From: Actinomycetota bacterium
Lineage (GTDB): Bacteria; Actinomycetota; Acidimicrobiia; Acidimicrobiales; Acidimicrobiaceae
Direction: 5' to 3'
NCBI GenBank assembly: GCA_004366215.1
Contig: SIRY01000029.1
Coordinates: forward strand, 1 to 10,066
Length of the DNA: 10,066 bases
The position numbers and the translations under genes were made by a program. The notes below the pieces were generated by a model. That model was not told the origin of the DNA. It searched no databases and saw nothing but the letters and a program-made list of their open reading frames with translations. Positions 1-6,501 of the stretch are shown here, piece after piece; the first letter of the stretch is position 1; every line of letters begins with the position of its first letter.

Positions 1-836
1 CGTGCAGCAACCCCAGGGTGGTCGGGCACGCCGACGACGGTGACTTTGACCTCACTCGCGTCGTGCGCGATGGCGGAGACCACCGCCTGCTCCATCCCCT
101 CCTCCTCCTCGACGACCCACGTGCCTGGTTCCCACGTAAAGCTCGAGCGAACGTGCAGCGCGACACCGAAGTTGCGCGCGAACTCCACCGACCGGAGCGC
201 GAGGACTCTGCCCCCTGAGGCCGCGAGCTCGAGCATCTCTTCGAACGAGATGCGGCCGATCTTGCGCGCGCTCGGCACGACCCGCGGATCTGCGGTAAAG
301 ACACCAGAGACGTCGGTGTAGATCTCGCAGACCGACGCCCCGAGCCTCGCAGCGAGCGCGACCGCCGTCGTGTCAGATCCGCCTCGGCCGAGCGTCGTCA
401 CATCCCGCTCCGTCGAGACGCCCTGGAAGCCCGCGACGACGGGGACGATCCCGTCGTTGATCGCTGCAAGCACGCGGTCGGGCCGGATGTCGAGGATCTT
501 CGCCTTGGTGTGGTCGGTGTCGGTGATGATGCCCGCCTGCGAGCCGGTGAACGACTCCGCACGCACGCCAAGGTCCGCGAGCGCGATCGCGACGAGCGCC
601 GCTGAGATCCGCTCCCCCGCGGTGAGCAGCATGTCGAGCTCACGCGGCGGCGCACTCCCGCTCGCCACCTCTCCTGCAAGCCGGATGAGGTCGTCGGTGG
701 TCTTGCCCATGGCCGACACCACGACGACGACCTGGTTGCCGTGGTGTAGCGTCCGGGCGACGTGGTCTGCGACCGCGCGAATCCGGTCGACGTCACCCAC
801 GGAGGTCCCGCCAAACTTCTGGACGAGGAGAGCCAC
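1..836 (-). CDS. lysC: Aspartate kinase (aspartokinase), C-terminus cut by window edge
   Basis: Phosphorylates L-aspartate with ATP, the first step towards lysine, threonine, methionine and diaminopimelate; cytosolic. The visible 278 residues open with the family signature KFGGTSV (residues 7-13), followed by [14 protein letters not shown], the block [15 protein letters not shown], the substrate/ATP loop [12 protein letters not shown] (about 147-158) and [15 protein letters not shown]. The kinase domain ends near residue 240, and a regulatory ACT domain begins near residue 264 ([11 protein letters not shown]) before the left edge stops it. Family members run to about 400-420 residues, so about a third is missing. 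The start is GTG at 836: an in-frame TAG lies 12 nt upstream at 851-849 and no other start fits. There is no Shine-Dalgarno, but a TAGCCT hexamer ends 9 nt before the start, suggesting a leaderless message. ACT domains usually give feedback control by lysine and/or threonine; the effector cannot be told here. Confidence 0.96.
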   Translation of the reverse strand, partial: MALLVQKFGGTSVGDVDRIRAVADHVARTLHHGNQVVVVVSAMGKTTDDLIRLAGEVASGSAPPRELDMLLTAGERISAALVAIALADLGVRAESFTGSQAGIITDTDHTKAKILDIRPDRVLAAINDGIVPVVAGFQGVSTERDVTTLGRGGSDTTAVALAARLGASVCEIYTDVSGVFTADPRVVPSARKIGRISFEEMLELAASGGRVLALRSVEFARNFGVALHVRSSFTWEPGTWVVEEEEGMEQAVVSAIAHDASEVKVTVVGVPDHPGVAA

Positions 837-845
837 GGCACTGAG

Positions 846-851
846 AGGCTA
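846..851 (-). promoter_or_regulatory. Putative -10 hexamer (TAGCCT) for aspartate kinase
   Basis: Read on the minus strand, TAGCCT ends 9 nt before the GTG at 836. It matches the actinobacterial TANNNT -10 pattern, and its distance would put transcription start at or beside the start codon. No recognisable -35 lies 16-18 nt upstream. It is also one arm of the inverted repeat 845-853/889-897. Confidence 0.45.
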
Positions 852-890
852 GTGGGTGGGGACGCCTCCTCCTGAGCGACGCACTCCGAC

Positions 891-896
891 TAGCCT
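891..896 (+). promoter_or_regulatory. Putative -10 hexamer (TAGCCT) for the cyclophilin pair
   Basis: TAGCCT ends 7 nt before the preferred GTG start at 904, the spacing expected when transcription starts on the first base of the start codon. No Shine-Dalgarno is present between them, and no clear -35 was found 16-18 nt upstream. Confidence 0.45.
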
Positions 897-903
897 CGCG
901 GAC

Positions 904-1659
904 GTGCCAAGCGCGAAGCGAGCTCGGATCAAGGCCAACCAGCAGCGGCTGCGTGCAGAGCGCGCTGCGCGCGCTCGCCGCACTCGCCTCCTGCGCCGGG
1001 GCCTCGTCGTCCTCGTAGTGCTCGTCGTCCTCGTGGCGATCATCTACGAGCTCACCAAGCCTGCAGCGCAGCCCACGCGGGGCATCCTTGCGAACGGATG
1101 CCCAAGTCCACGCGGCGACGCGCCGCGTCGCACCCACTTCTCCGCCTACCCGCCAAGCTGTCTCAACCCAGCCGACACGTACCGTGCAACGGTCGTCACG
1201 ACCGCGGGCACCTTCACGATGCGCCTGCTACCGGACCTTGGGCCAAAGAGCGCGAACGCCTTCTACGTCCTCAGCCTCTTCCACTTCTACGACGGCACGA
1301 CGTTCTTTCGCGTCATCCCCGGCTTCGTCATCCAGGGCGGGAGCCCAACGAACCGTGACACGGGCTCGCCAGGATTCTCCTACGCAGACCGCACCCCACC
1401 AGCCGGTTCGTACCACTACGGGACCGTGGCGATGGCGAACGCAGGCACGCCAGGCACGAACGGCTCGCAGTTCTTCATCGTCTCTGGCCCAGCCGGCGAG
1501 CAGCTGCCACCGGACTACTCGATCTTTGGGCAGGTGACGAGCGGGTTCTCCGTCATTGCTCGCATCAACGCAGCGGGCTCGACCCTCAACAACGGCATCC
1601 CGCCCCACCACACCTACCGCATCCTCGCCATCCGCTGGCAGATCACTCCCCGCCGATGA
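904..1659 (+). CDS. Membrane-anchored cyclophilin-type peptidyl-prolyl cis-trans isomerase
   Basis: Catalyses cis-trans isomerisation of X-Pro bonds and should assist folding of exported proteins. The 251 residues comprise an Arg/Lys-rich N-terminus (1-33), a single hydrophobic segment (about 34-48, nearly all Leu/Val/Ile), a short linker, and a cyclophilin domain from about residue 93. Positive charge before the segment predicts an inside N-terminus with the catalytic domain outside. The core FFRVIPGFVIQGG (134-146) supplies the family's catalytic Arg (R136) and Gln (Q144), and NGSQFFI (186-192) completes the active site. C66 and C86 flank the entry to the domain with 19 residues between them. 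GTG 904 is preferred to in-frame GTG 856 because a TAGCCT hexamer sits 7 nt before it and the protein then begins with the basic tail; 856 would place the coding start upstream of that promoter. A paralogue follows after 33 nt, presumably in the same operon. Confidence 0.93.
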   Translation: MPSAKRARIKANQQRLRAERAARARRTRLLRRGLVVLVVLVVLVAIIYELTKPAAQPTRGILANGCPSPRGDAPRRTHFSAYPPSCLNPADTYRATVVTTAGTFTMRLLPDLGPKSANAFYVLSLFHFYDGTTFFRVIPGFVIQGGSPTNRDTGSPGFSYADRTPPAGSYHYGTVAMANAGTPGTNGSQFFIVSGPAGEQLPPDYSIFGQVTSGFSVIARINAAGSTLNNGIPPHHTYRILAIRWQITPRR

Positions 1660-1675
1660 CGCGCCCCTCACTGGC

Positions 1676-1682
1676 AAGGAGG
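1676..1682 (+). promoter_or_regulatory. Ribosome binding site AAGGAGG for second cyclophilin
   Basis: A full anti-Shine-Dalgarno match lies 10 nt upstream of GTG 1693 and settles that start. It sits in the 33-nt gap after the first cyclophilin, so the second gene is translated independently from a shared transcript. Confidence 0.75.
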
Positions 1683-1692
1683 TTGAGTCCCT

Positions 1693-2277
1693 GTGCTGCA
1701 CCGTCGCTCACGTGCGTCCTACCCGTGCCCGGCGTCCGACGGCTCGAGCCCGACGACGAGGCACTTCGACGCCGCGCCACAGTTCTGCCTCCGCGAAGGG
1801 GTTGCCTACGAAGCCCTCATCGAGACCTCGGAGGGGCCGATGCGGGTCGAGCTCTTCGCTGACCGGGCGCCAACCACGGTGAACAACTTCGTCTTCCTCG
1901 CTCGCTACCACTACTTCGACGGCGTGAGCTTCCATCGGATCATTCCAGGCTTCGTCGTCCAAGGTGGAGACCCGACCGGCACTGGTCGAGGTGGGCCCGG
2001 CTACCGCTTCCGCGACGAGCTGCCGCCGCCAGGCTCGTACCGGATCGGCTCGCTCGCGATGGCCAACGCGGGACCGAACACGAACGGCTCGCAGTTCTTC
2101 ATCGTGTCTGGGCCAGCCGGCGAGCACCTGCCTCCGAGCTACAGCCTCTTTGGTCAGCTTGTCGAAGGCCTCGACACCCTTGCTCGGCTCGACGCGCTCG
2201 GCACGCCGCAGGGCAACCCGACCCGGATCCCTACCATCGACCGCGTCACCATCACTGAGCGAGCGCCTCAGGGCTAA
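1693..2277 (+). CDS. Cyclophilin-type peptidyl-prolyl cis-trans isomerase, soluble
   Basis: A prolyl isomerase of 194 residues, paralogous to its upstream neighbour. It has no signal peptide or membrane segment, so it is probably cytosolic. The catalytic core FHRIIPGFVVQGGD (80-93) gives R82 and Q90; NGSQFFIVSGPAGE (131-144) and LPPSYSLFGQ (146-155) complete the fold, and the C-terminal strand ends in TIDRVTITER. The N-terminus carries C12 and C32, again with 19 residues between, in a CPASDGSS...FC arrangement that I recall from actinobacterial cyclophilins. That pattern confirms this reading frame through the first 40 residues; an overlapping open frame from 1656 lacks it. The start is GTG 1693, supported by AAGGAGG 10 nt upstream. 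The gene is convergent with the large glycosyltransferase fusion and overlaps its 3' end, and a hairpin begins at the last base of its stop codon. Confidence 0.93.
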   Translation: MLHRRSRASYPCPASDGSSPTTRHFDAAPQFCLREGVAYEALIETSEGPMRVELFADRAPTTVNNFVFLARYHYFDGVSFHRIIPGFVVQGGDPTGTGRGGPGYRFRDELPPPGSYRIGSLAMANAGPNTNGSQFFIVSGPAGEHLPPSYSLFGQLVEGLDTLARLDALGTPQGNPTRIPTIDRVTITERAPQG

Positions 2278-2422
2278 GCTCGCCTCCGAGAAACGAGGCG
2301 AGCTGCCCAAGTTCGTCGAGCTGGAGCGGTGCGGTCCAACGCTCGAGCGCGGCCGCTACCGCGGCCTGCTGGCGTCGGCGCACCGCATCGGGGTCGTCGA
2401 GAGCCGACAGGTTGGTAGGCGC
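2252..2422 (-). other. Displaced C-terminal coding segment of the glycosyltransferase fusion (+1 frame)
   Basis: From about position 2422 leftwards, the +1 frame encodes APTNLSALDDPDAV followed by an Ala/Gln-rich helix, ERWTAPLQLDELGQLASFL, and a stop (TGA) at 2254-2252. About 75% of its codons end in G or C, against roughly half in the frame that continues from the fusion protein. It also gives the acidic, amphipathic helix expected at the end of a GT-B enzyme. Joining the frames near D907 would give a protein of about 963 residues. A single extra base (mutation or sequence error) somewhere around 2415-2430 would explain it. There is no homopolymer run there, which argues mildly against the commonest kind of sequencing error. 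Confidence 0.6.
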
Positions 2423-5144
2423 CGTCGACGAGCCACTGCGCCTCGTCGACGACGTCACGGTGACCCCCCTCGGCTGGCGCGATGACCGCGCACCCAGCGC
2501 TCATCGCCTCGAGGAAGGGCAGCCCAAAGCCCTCGCCGCGAGTCGGCAGGCAGTAGGTGTCCGCCTCGAGGTAGAGGCGCCACAGCGCCGCCTCGTCGAG
2601 GTCCTCAGGGACGATCTGGACGGCGTCGGGTGGCATCGACGATGGATCGAGGAGCGTCTCGATCCAGCTCCACACCTCACTCGCCGTCGCGCCCCGCACC
2701 TTGAGGGTGAGCAACCCCCGCCCCACGCTCGCCCGAGCGCGTGCGAAGGCCTGCACGAGCGCAGCTGGATTCTTGCGAGCGTCACCCCAGGTCAGCACGC
2801 TAAGGACGTGACCTCGCGGCTCGCGTGTCGCTCGCAACGTCGCAACGCTCGTCAGATCGAGGATCGGCTCGACACGTGGCGCGAGGACCCCGACGCGGGC
2901 TTCGTCGAGACCTGCCTCGACGAAGACGTCTCGGCACCACGACGAGTACGTCACGACGCGGTCGTAGCGCGCGAGCACCCGCACGTACTCGCGTGGCACT
3001 CCTCGTACCTCCCACGCGGTGCGAGCGACAGGCGCTGAGCCGGCCACGCCCGTCGCTAGGAACGCGAGCGGCAGGTCGTGGACGAGCACCCGTTGCGTGC
3101 CTGCCCGTGTCACCGCTTCTGTGCGCACACGGATCCCCACTCGTGCGAGCTGCGCGACGAGGTCACGGCTCGCTCGCGCAAACCCGCTCGCGGGATCGGC
3201 GACCGTCACGATCGTCGCCTCGGGTGGCGCCAGACGCTCGGCGCGCCGACTCTGGGTGGGGCGTCGCCGAAAGACCACTACGTTGTCGAGCGGCGCGAGT
3301 GGTGCGAGCGAGGTCGTCGTCTCGCCGATGACGCGGAACCCCGCGTCTTGCGCGAGGGCGACGAGCGTCTGAGGGGGGTAGGGGCGTACGTGGCTCGCGT
3401 CGAGCCAGAACACCTCAGCCATGACGCCGGGGGCGCTCGGGTTCGGCGTCTGGATCACGAGGACGCTCCCGGGCGCTAGGACGCGCGCCAGCTCGGCGAG
3501 GAGCGCCTCGGCGAGCGGTGGCGCAAGGTGCTCGATGAGGTGACCGACGAACGCCCCGTCGAACGAGCCGGTGTCGAGACGCGCGAGTACCTCCAGGGCG
3601 TCGCCCTCCTCCACCGCGAACCCCGCTCTGTGGAGCCTCGCGACGCGCTCTGGATCGACGTCGATGCCGACAGCCTCGACCCCGAGCGCAGCGAGCGCCC
3701 GCAGCATGCCGCCCTCACCGCAGCCGACGTCGACAACCCGACGTTGCGAGGCCAAGAGCGGGGCGAGGACCCGGGCGATCGCGTACTGCGTCGCTGCGTC
3801 TCCCTCGGCCACGTGCACCGCACTCGCAGGACCGACAAGCACTGGGATGCGCCCGCGGTGGAGCGCCCCGCGCCAGATGTCTGGCCGGGAGGCCGAGAGC
3901 GCTCGCAGCTGCGGGAGGACCGACCCTGACCCCGCTGACACCTCGGCGAGCTCGAGGGCACCGTGGAAGTCGCCGAGCTCGACGAGCGCGCCGACCCCTT
4001 GAGCCCCCCCGCGTGCCGCGCGCTCGATGAGCCGTGAGCTCCGATCGCTCGGCACACGGCCGGCAGCGAGCTCCGTGACGACCTGCTCACAGATCTCCGC
4101 GGCTCGGTCCCACGTCCAGAGCGACGCGCGCTGCGAAGCGCCTCTTGCGAGTTCGAGGCGGCGTTCAGGCTCGTTGAGGAGCTCTCGCACCTGGCGCGCG
4201 ACCTCGTGGGTCGAGACCTCACCCGCGACAGCCGGACCGAGTGACATCCCGAGCAGCGGCGTGCGTGCCGACTCGAGCGTCCTCAGCGCCGACGCGACGA
4301 AGACGCCACAGCTCGCGTCGACGAACTCCGACGCAGGGCCGTGACCGGGAACGATGGGAACGACGCCGTGGGCCATGGCCTCGAGGATGGGTAGGCCGAA
4401 CCCCTCGGCCCGGTAGGGTGCGAGCAGCACGTCGAGGGAGGTGTAGAGCTGCGACAGCTCGACGGCGTCGAGTCGGCGGCGGACGACCTCCGTTCTGGCC
4501 GCGACCCGCGGGTGCGCCGCGAGCAGCCCATCGAGCAGTGACTGGCCCGCGTAGTAGCTCTCGTGGCCCGACTCTTTGACCACGAAGCGAACGCGGTCGA
4601 GCTCCCCGTCGTCGAGGTGGTCGAGGCTCGCGACCGCAAGGTCGATCCCTTTGCGCCAAATCGCCCCACCCACGAAGCCGACTCGAAGCAGTGGCCCAAT
4701 CTGCGCCGACCTCACCCGATGCGGCCCCGCGACGACACCGTTCGGGACGATCCATACCCGGCGGTGGTCTGCCCCACCCTGGAGCCAGCACTGCTTCGCG
4801 TGCTCTGAAGGCACGAGCACGCCGTCGAGCTCTCGCATGCCGGCAACCCACGCTGCGGGCACCGCACCAAACTCGAACGGCTGGACGACGAAGGCGTACT
4901 CAGCTCGCGGTCGCTCGAAGACCGGCGGCCACCACTGGCGGATCCACACCTCGGGGTTGCACGGGGGCGCGCCGATGGGCTCGAGCTGTGCAGCACGGGC
5001 GCTCTCGTTGGCACCACGCAGCGACTGGTCCCACGGACGAAGCCCGACCTCGTGCCCTCTGCGGCGCAAGGCATCAGCGAGGTGCAGGTTGACGACGCCG
5101 TACGAGTTGTCGTGGGCGGTGGTGCCTTCGATGACGATGCGCAC
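2274..5144 (-). CDS. Glycosyltransferase - methyltransferase - glycosyltransferase fusion, C-terminus apparently frameshifted
   Basis: A 956-residue three-enzyme protein, probably making or capping a methylated surface glycan from the cytosolic side. Residues 1-360 are a GT-B (GT4-type) glycosyltransferase with PNGV (134-137), WRKGID (163-168) and an E-x7-E donor motif in EGFGLPILEAMAHG (E247/E255). A roughly 100-residue linker of unknown role follows. A class I SAM methyltransferase spans about 465-625: VDVGCGEGG (471-479), acidic GIDVDPER (493-500), HLIEHL (535-540) and LAPGSVLVIQTPNP (556-569). A second GT-B enzyme spans about 640-910, with TWGDARKNP (785-793) and EGFGLPFLEAMSAG (E871/E879). 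GTG 5144 is chosen over the upstream ATG 5168 because GAGGAGG sits 5 nt before it and the protein then starts directly at the first Rossmann strand (RIVIEG). After residue ~907 this frame becomes Arg/Pro-rich and loses GC3 bias; the true tail probably lies in another frame ending at 2252. The thiolase gene lies 53 nt upstream on the same strand. Acceptor, sugars and methylation site are unknown. Confidence 0.85.
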   Translation of the reverse strand: MRIVIEGTTAHDNSYGVVNLHLADALRRRGHEVGLRPWDQSLRGANESARAAQLEPIGAPPCNPEVWIRQWWPPVFERPRAEYAFVVQPFEFGAVPAAWVAGMRELDGVLVPSEHAKQCWLQGGADHRRVWIVPNGVVAGPHRVRSAQIGPLLRVGFVGGAIWRKGIDLAVASLDHLDDGELDRVRFVVKESGHESYYAGQSLLDGLLAAHPRVAARTEVVRRRLDAVELSQLYTSLDVLLAPYRAEGFGLPILEAMAHGVVPIVPGHGPASEFVDASCGVFVASALRTLESARTPLLGMSLGPAVAGEVSTHEVARQVRELLNEPERRLELARGASQRASLWTWDRAAEICEQVVTELAAGRVPSDRSSRLIERAARGGAQGVGALVELGDFHGALELAEVSAGSGSVLPQLRALSASRPDIWRGALHRGRIPVLVGPASAVHVAEGDAATQYAIARVLAPLLASQRRVVDVGCGEGGMLRALAALGVEAVGIDVDPERVARLHRAGFAVEEGDALEVLARLDTGSFDGAFVGHLIEHLAPPLAEALLAELARVLAPGSVLVIQTPNPSAPGVMAEVFWLDASHVRPYPPQTLVALAQDAGFRVIGETTTSLAPLAPLDNVVVFRRRPTQSRRAERLAPPEATIVTVADPASGFARASRDLVAQLARVGIRVRTEAVTRAGTQRVLVHDLPLAFLATGVAGSAPVARTAWEVRGVPREYVRVLARYDRVVTYSSWCRDVFVEAGLDEARVGVLAPRVEPILDLTSVATLRATREPRGHVLSVLTWGDARKNPAALVQAFARARASVGRGLLTLKVRGATASEVWSWIETLLDPSSMPPDAVQIVPEDLDEAALWRLYLEADTYCLPTRGEGFGLPFLEAMSAGCAVIAPAEGGHRDVVDEAQWLVDGAYQPVGSRRPRCGAPTPAGRGSGRARALDRTAPARRTWAARLVSRRRA
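2277..2304. terminator. Hairpin with 10-bp perfect stem after the cyclophilin pair
   Basis: AGCTCGCCTC (2277-2286) pairs exactly with GAGGCGAGCT (2295-2304) around an 8-nt loop. It starts at the last base of the cyclophilin stop codon. No T-run follows on either strand, so it is not a textbook intrinsic terminator, but GC-rich actinobacteria often use hairpins lacking a U-tract. It lies inside the 3' end of the convergent gene and could act on both transcripts. Confidence 0.5.
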
Positions 5145-5149
5145 GATGT

Positions 5150-5156
5150 CCTCCTC
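5150..5156 (-). promoter_or_regulatory. Ribosome binding site GAGGAGG for the glycosyltransferase fusion
   Basis: A strong Shine-Dalgarno lies 5 nt before GTG 5144 on the minus strand. It would fall inside the coding region if the upstream ATG 5168 were used, so it decides for GTG 5144. Confidence 0.7.
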
Positions 5157-5197
5157 GACCGGAGCCATCGTGCCGTCAGCACCGTGGCTTGAGCTTC

Positions 5198-6385
5198 TCA
5201 GCCGAAGACGCGCACCACCATCGCATCTCCTTGGCCACCGCCACCGCACAGACCGACTGCGCCGAGGCCACCCCCTCGGCGGCGCAGCTCCATGACGAGC
5301 GAACCCAGAATCCGCGCTCCGGAGGCGCCGATGGGGTGTCCAAGCGCGATGGCGCCCCCGTTGACGTTGACACGGTCGTCGTCGACGGCGAGGTCGTCCA
5401 TCGAAGCGAGCGCCACCGCTGCGAAGGCCTCGTTAATCTCGATGAGATCGAGGGCGTCCGTGCTCAGCCCGGCCTGCTCAGCGGCTGCACGGATCGCGCG
5501 CGACGGCTGGTGCAAGAGCGAGGCGTCAGGACCTGCGACCTGGCCGTAGCCGAGGATCTCTGCGAGCGGCGTCAAGCCACGCCGGGCCGCCTCGTGGCGG
5601 CTCATGACGACGAGCGCCGCCGCACCGTCGGAGATCTGCGAGGCATTGCCGGCCGTGATCGTTCCACCCTCTGCGAAGGCGGGGCGCAGGCGCGACAACG
5701 ACTCGACCGTCGTCTCCGGTCGGATGCCCTCGTCGGCCTCGACGAGCATCGTCTCAGCCCGACGGGTCTGCACGCTGACGGGCACGATCTCCTCGGCGAG
5801 CCGACCCGCCTTCTGCGCGGCGACGGCGCGCTCATGCGAACGAGCCGCGAAGGCATCTTGGCGCTCTCGAGCAATGGGGTAGCTCGTGCGGCAGTAGTGC
5901 TCGGTCGCTGCACCCATCGCCATGTGGTCAAACGCACAGAACAGGCCGTCGTAGAGCATGGCGTCGACGAGCGCGGCGTCACCCATGCGAAGCCCGGCTC
6001 GCGCACCTGGCAGGACGTAGGGAGCCCGCGACATGGACTCCATACCTCCAGCGACCACGACGTCGTAGAGCCCGGCGCCGATGTAGAGGTCTGCGAGCAG
6101 AACGGCGTTGAGCCCAGACAGGCACACCTTGTTCACCGTCGTCGCGGGGACGTCCATCGGAATCCCCGCTGCGACCGCCGCCTGGCGAGCCGTGATCTGC
6201 CCCTGGCCCGCTTGGAGGACGTGCCCCATCATCACGTAGCCCACCTCGCCGGGGGCGAGGTGGGCACGCTCGAGGGCGCCTGCGATCGCGACCCCACCGA
6301 GCTGCATCGCGCTCAACCCACTGAGCTGCCCTTGAAACTTGCCGATCGGAGTTCGGGCATACGACACAATGACTGAACCGGGCAT
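5198..6385 (-). CDS. Acetyl-CoA acetyltransferase (thiolase II)
   Basis: Condenses two acetyl-CoA to acetoacetyl-CoA, or cleaves it in the reverse direction; cytosolic, normally a homotetramer. The 395 residues match the family's usual length. The nucleophilic cysteine C88 lies in VNKVCLSGLNAV, followed by GGMESMSRAPY (113-123) typical of the thiolase loop. N318 sits in the NEAF motif (318-321), H350 in GHPIG (349-353), and the second active-site cysteine C380 in CGGGGQG. The start is ATG 6385, preceded by AAGGAGG four nt upstream; five further codons upstream are open but would include that site. The gene is divergent from crotonyl-CoA carboxylase/reductase across a 116-nt intergenic region, which suggests shared physiology: it would supply the acetoacetyl-CoA from which crotonyl-CoA is made. 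The glycosyltransferase fusion follows 53 nt downstream and may be co-transcribed, though functionally unrelated. A fatty-acid-degrading thiolase role cannot be excluded. Confidence 0.93.
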   Translation of the reverse strand: MPGSVIVSYARTPIGKFQGQLSGLSAMQLGGVAIAGALERAHLAPGEVGYVMMGHVLQAGQGQITARQAAVAAGIPMDVPATTVNKVCLSGLNAVLLADLYIGAGLYDVVVAGGMESMSRAPYVLPGARAGLRMGDAALVDAMLYDGLFCAFDHMAMGAATEHYCRTSYPIARERQDAFAARSHERAVAAQKAGRLAEEIVPVSVQTRRAETMLVEADEGIRPETTVESLSRLRPAFAEGGTITAGNASQISDGAAALVVMSRHEAARRGLTPLAEILGYGQVAGPDASLLHQPSRAIRAAAEQAGLSTDALDLIEINEAFAAVALASMDDLAVDDDRVNVNGGAIALGHPIGASGARILGSLVMELRRRGGGLGAVGLCGGGGQGDAMVVRVFG

Positions 6386-6389
6386 CGGA

Positions 6390-6396
6390 CCTCCTT
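6390..6396 (-). promoter_or_regulatory. Ribosome binding site AAGGAGG for thiolase
   Basis: On the minus strand AAGGAGG ends 4 nt before ATG 6385, supporting that start over the upstream in-frame codon at 6400. Confidence 0.75.
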
Positions 6397-6426
6397 GCAC
6401 CGACCTCGAGGCTGGCCCAAGCGATG

Positions 6427-6432
6427 AGTCTA
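6427..6432 (-). promoter_or_regulatory. Possible -10 hexamer (TAGACT) for thiolase
   Basis: TAGACT on the minus strand fits TANNNT and would give a leader of about 35 nt carrying the ribosome binding site. It lies within a short imperfect palindrome, AGTC-TAG-GACT on the plus strand (6427-6437). No -35 was recognised, so this is tentative. Confidence 0.3.
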
Positions 6433-6466
6433 GGACTGCCGCGACGGTGCGTCGAGTTGGGCTGCA

Positions 6467-6495
6467 CTGACAGGACGCTCGAGGTGGAGTATCGT
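6467..6495 (+). promoter_or_regulatory. Sigma-70-type promoter for crotonyl-CoA carboxylase/reductase, leaderless
   Basis: CTGACA (6467-6472), one mismatch from the TTGACA consensus, is followed by exactly 17 nt and then TATCGT (6490-6495), a TANNNT -10. The -10 ends 6 nt before ATG 6502, so transcription should begin at or within a base or two of the start codon. No Shine-Dalgarno is present. This is the best-formed promoter in the window. Confidence 0.65.
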
Positions 6496-6501
6496 CAGAG
6501 C

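Larger units (their letters stand above)
845..897. repeat. 9-bp perfect inverted repeat across the divergent promoter region
   Basis: GAGGCTAGT (845-853) and ACTAGCCTC (889-897) are exact reverse complements, separated by 35 bp. Each arm contains the TAGCCT -10-like hexamer of the gene it faces (aspartate kinase to the left, first cyclophilin to the right). The symmetry may simply reflect two similar promoters, or may be an operator for a dimeric regulator; the sequence alone cannot decide. Confidence 0.55.

Noticed and set aside
856-903. Upstream GTG 856 as start of the first cyclophilin
   Set aside because: It has no Shine-Dalgarno, lies upstream of the TAGCCT hexamer, and adds 16 residues of no evident function before the basic, membrane-anchor N-terminus.
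1656-1862. Open frame overlapping the start of the second cyclophilin
   Set aside because: Begins MTRPSLARRL and soon becomes Arg-rich. The frame from 1693 carries the conserved CPASDGSS pattern and continues into the cyclophilin core.
5145-5249. Start of the glycosyltransferase fusion at 5249 or at ATG 5168
   Set aside because: The 5249 start would overlap the thiolase 3' end and give an Arg/Ser-rich shadow-like tail; ATG 5168 lacks a ribosome binding site while GTG 5144 has GAGGAGG 5 nt before it.
5189-6376. 395-residue open frame on the plus strand opposite the thiolase
   Set aside because: Its translation is Arg/His-rich with no recognisable motif, and it mirrors the thiolase, whose catalytic motifs are complete. 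Long antisense frames are expected at this GC content.
6424-6501. Upstream ATG 6424 as start of CCR
   Set aside because: The CTGACA-N17-TATCGT promoter lies inside this extension, and the added residues do not resemble a CCR N-terminus.
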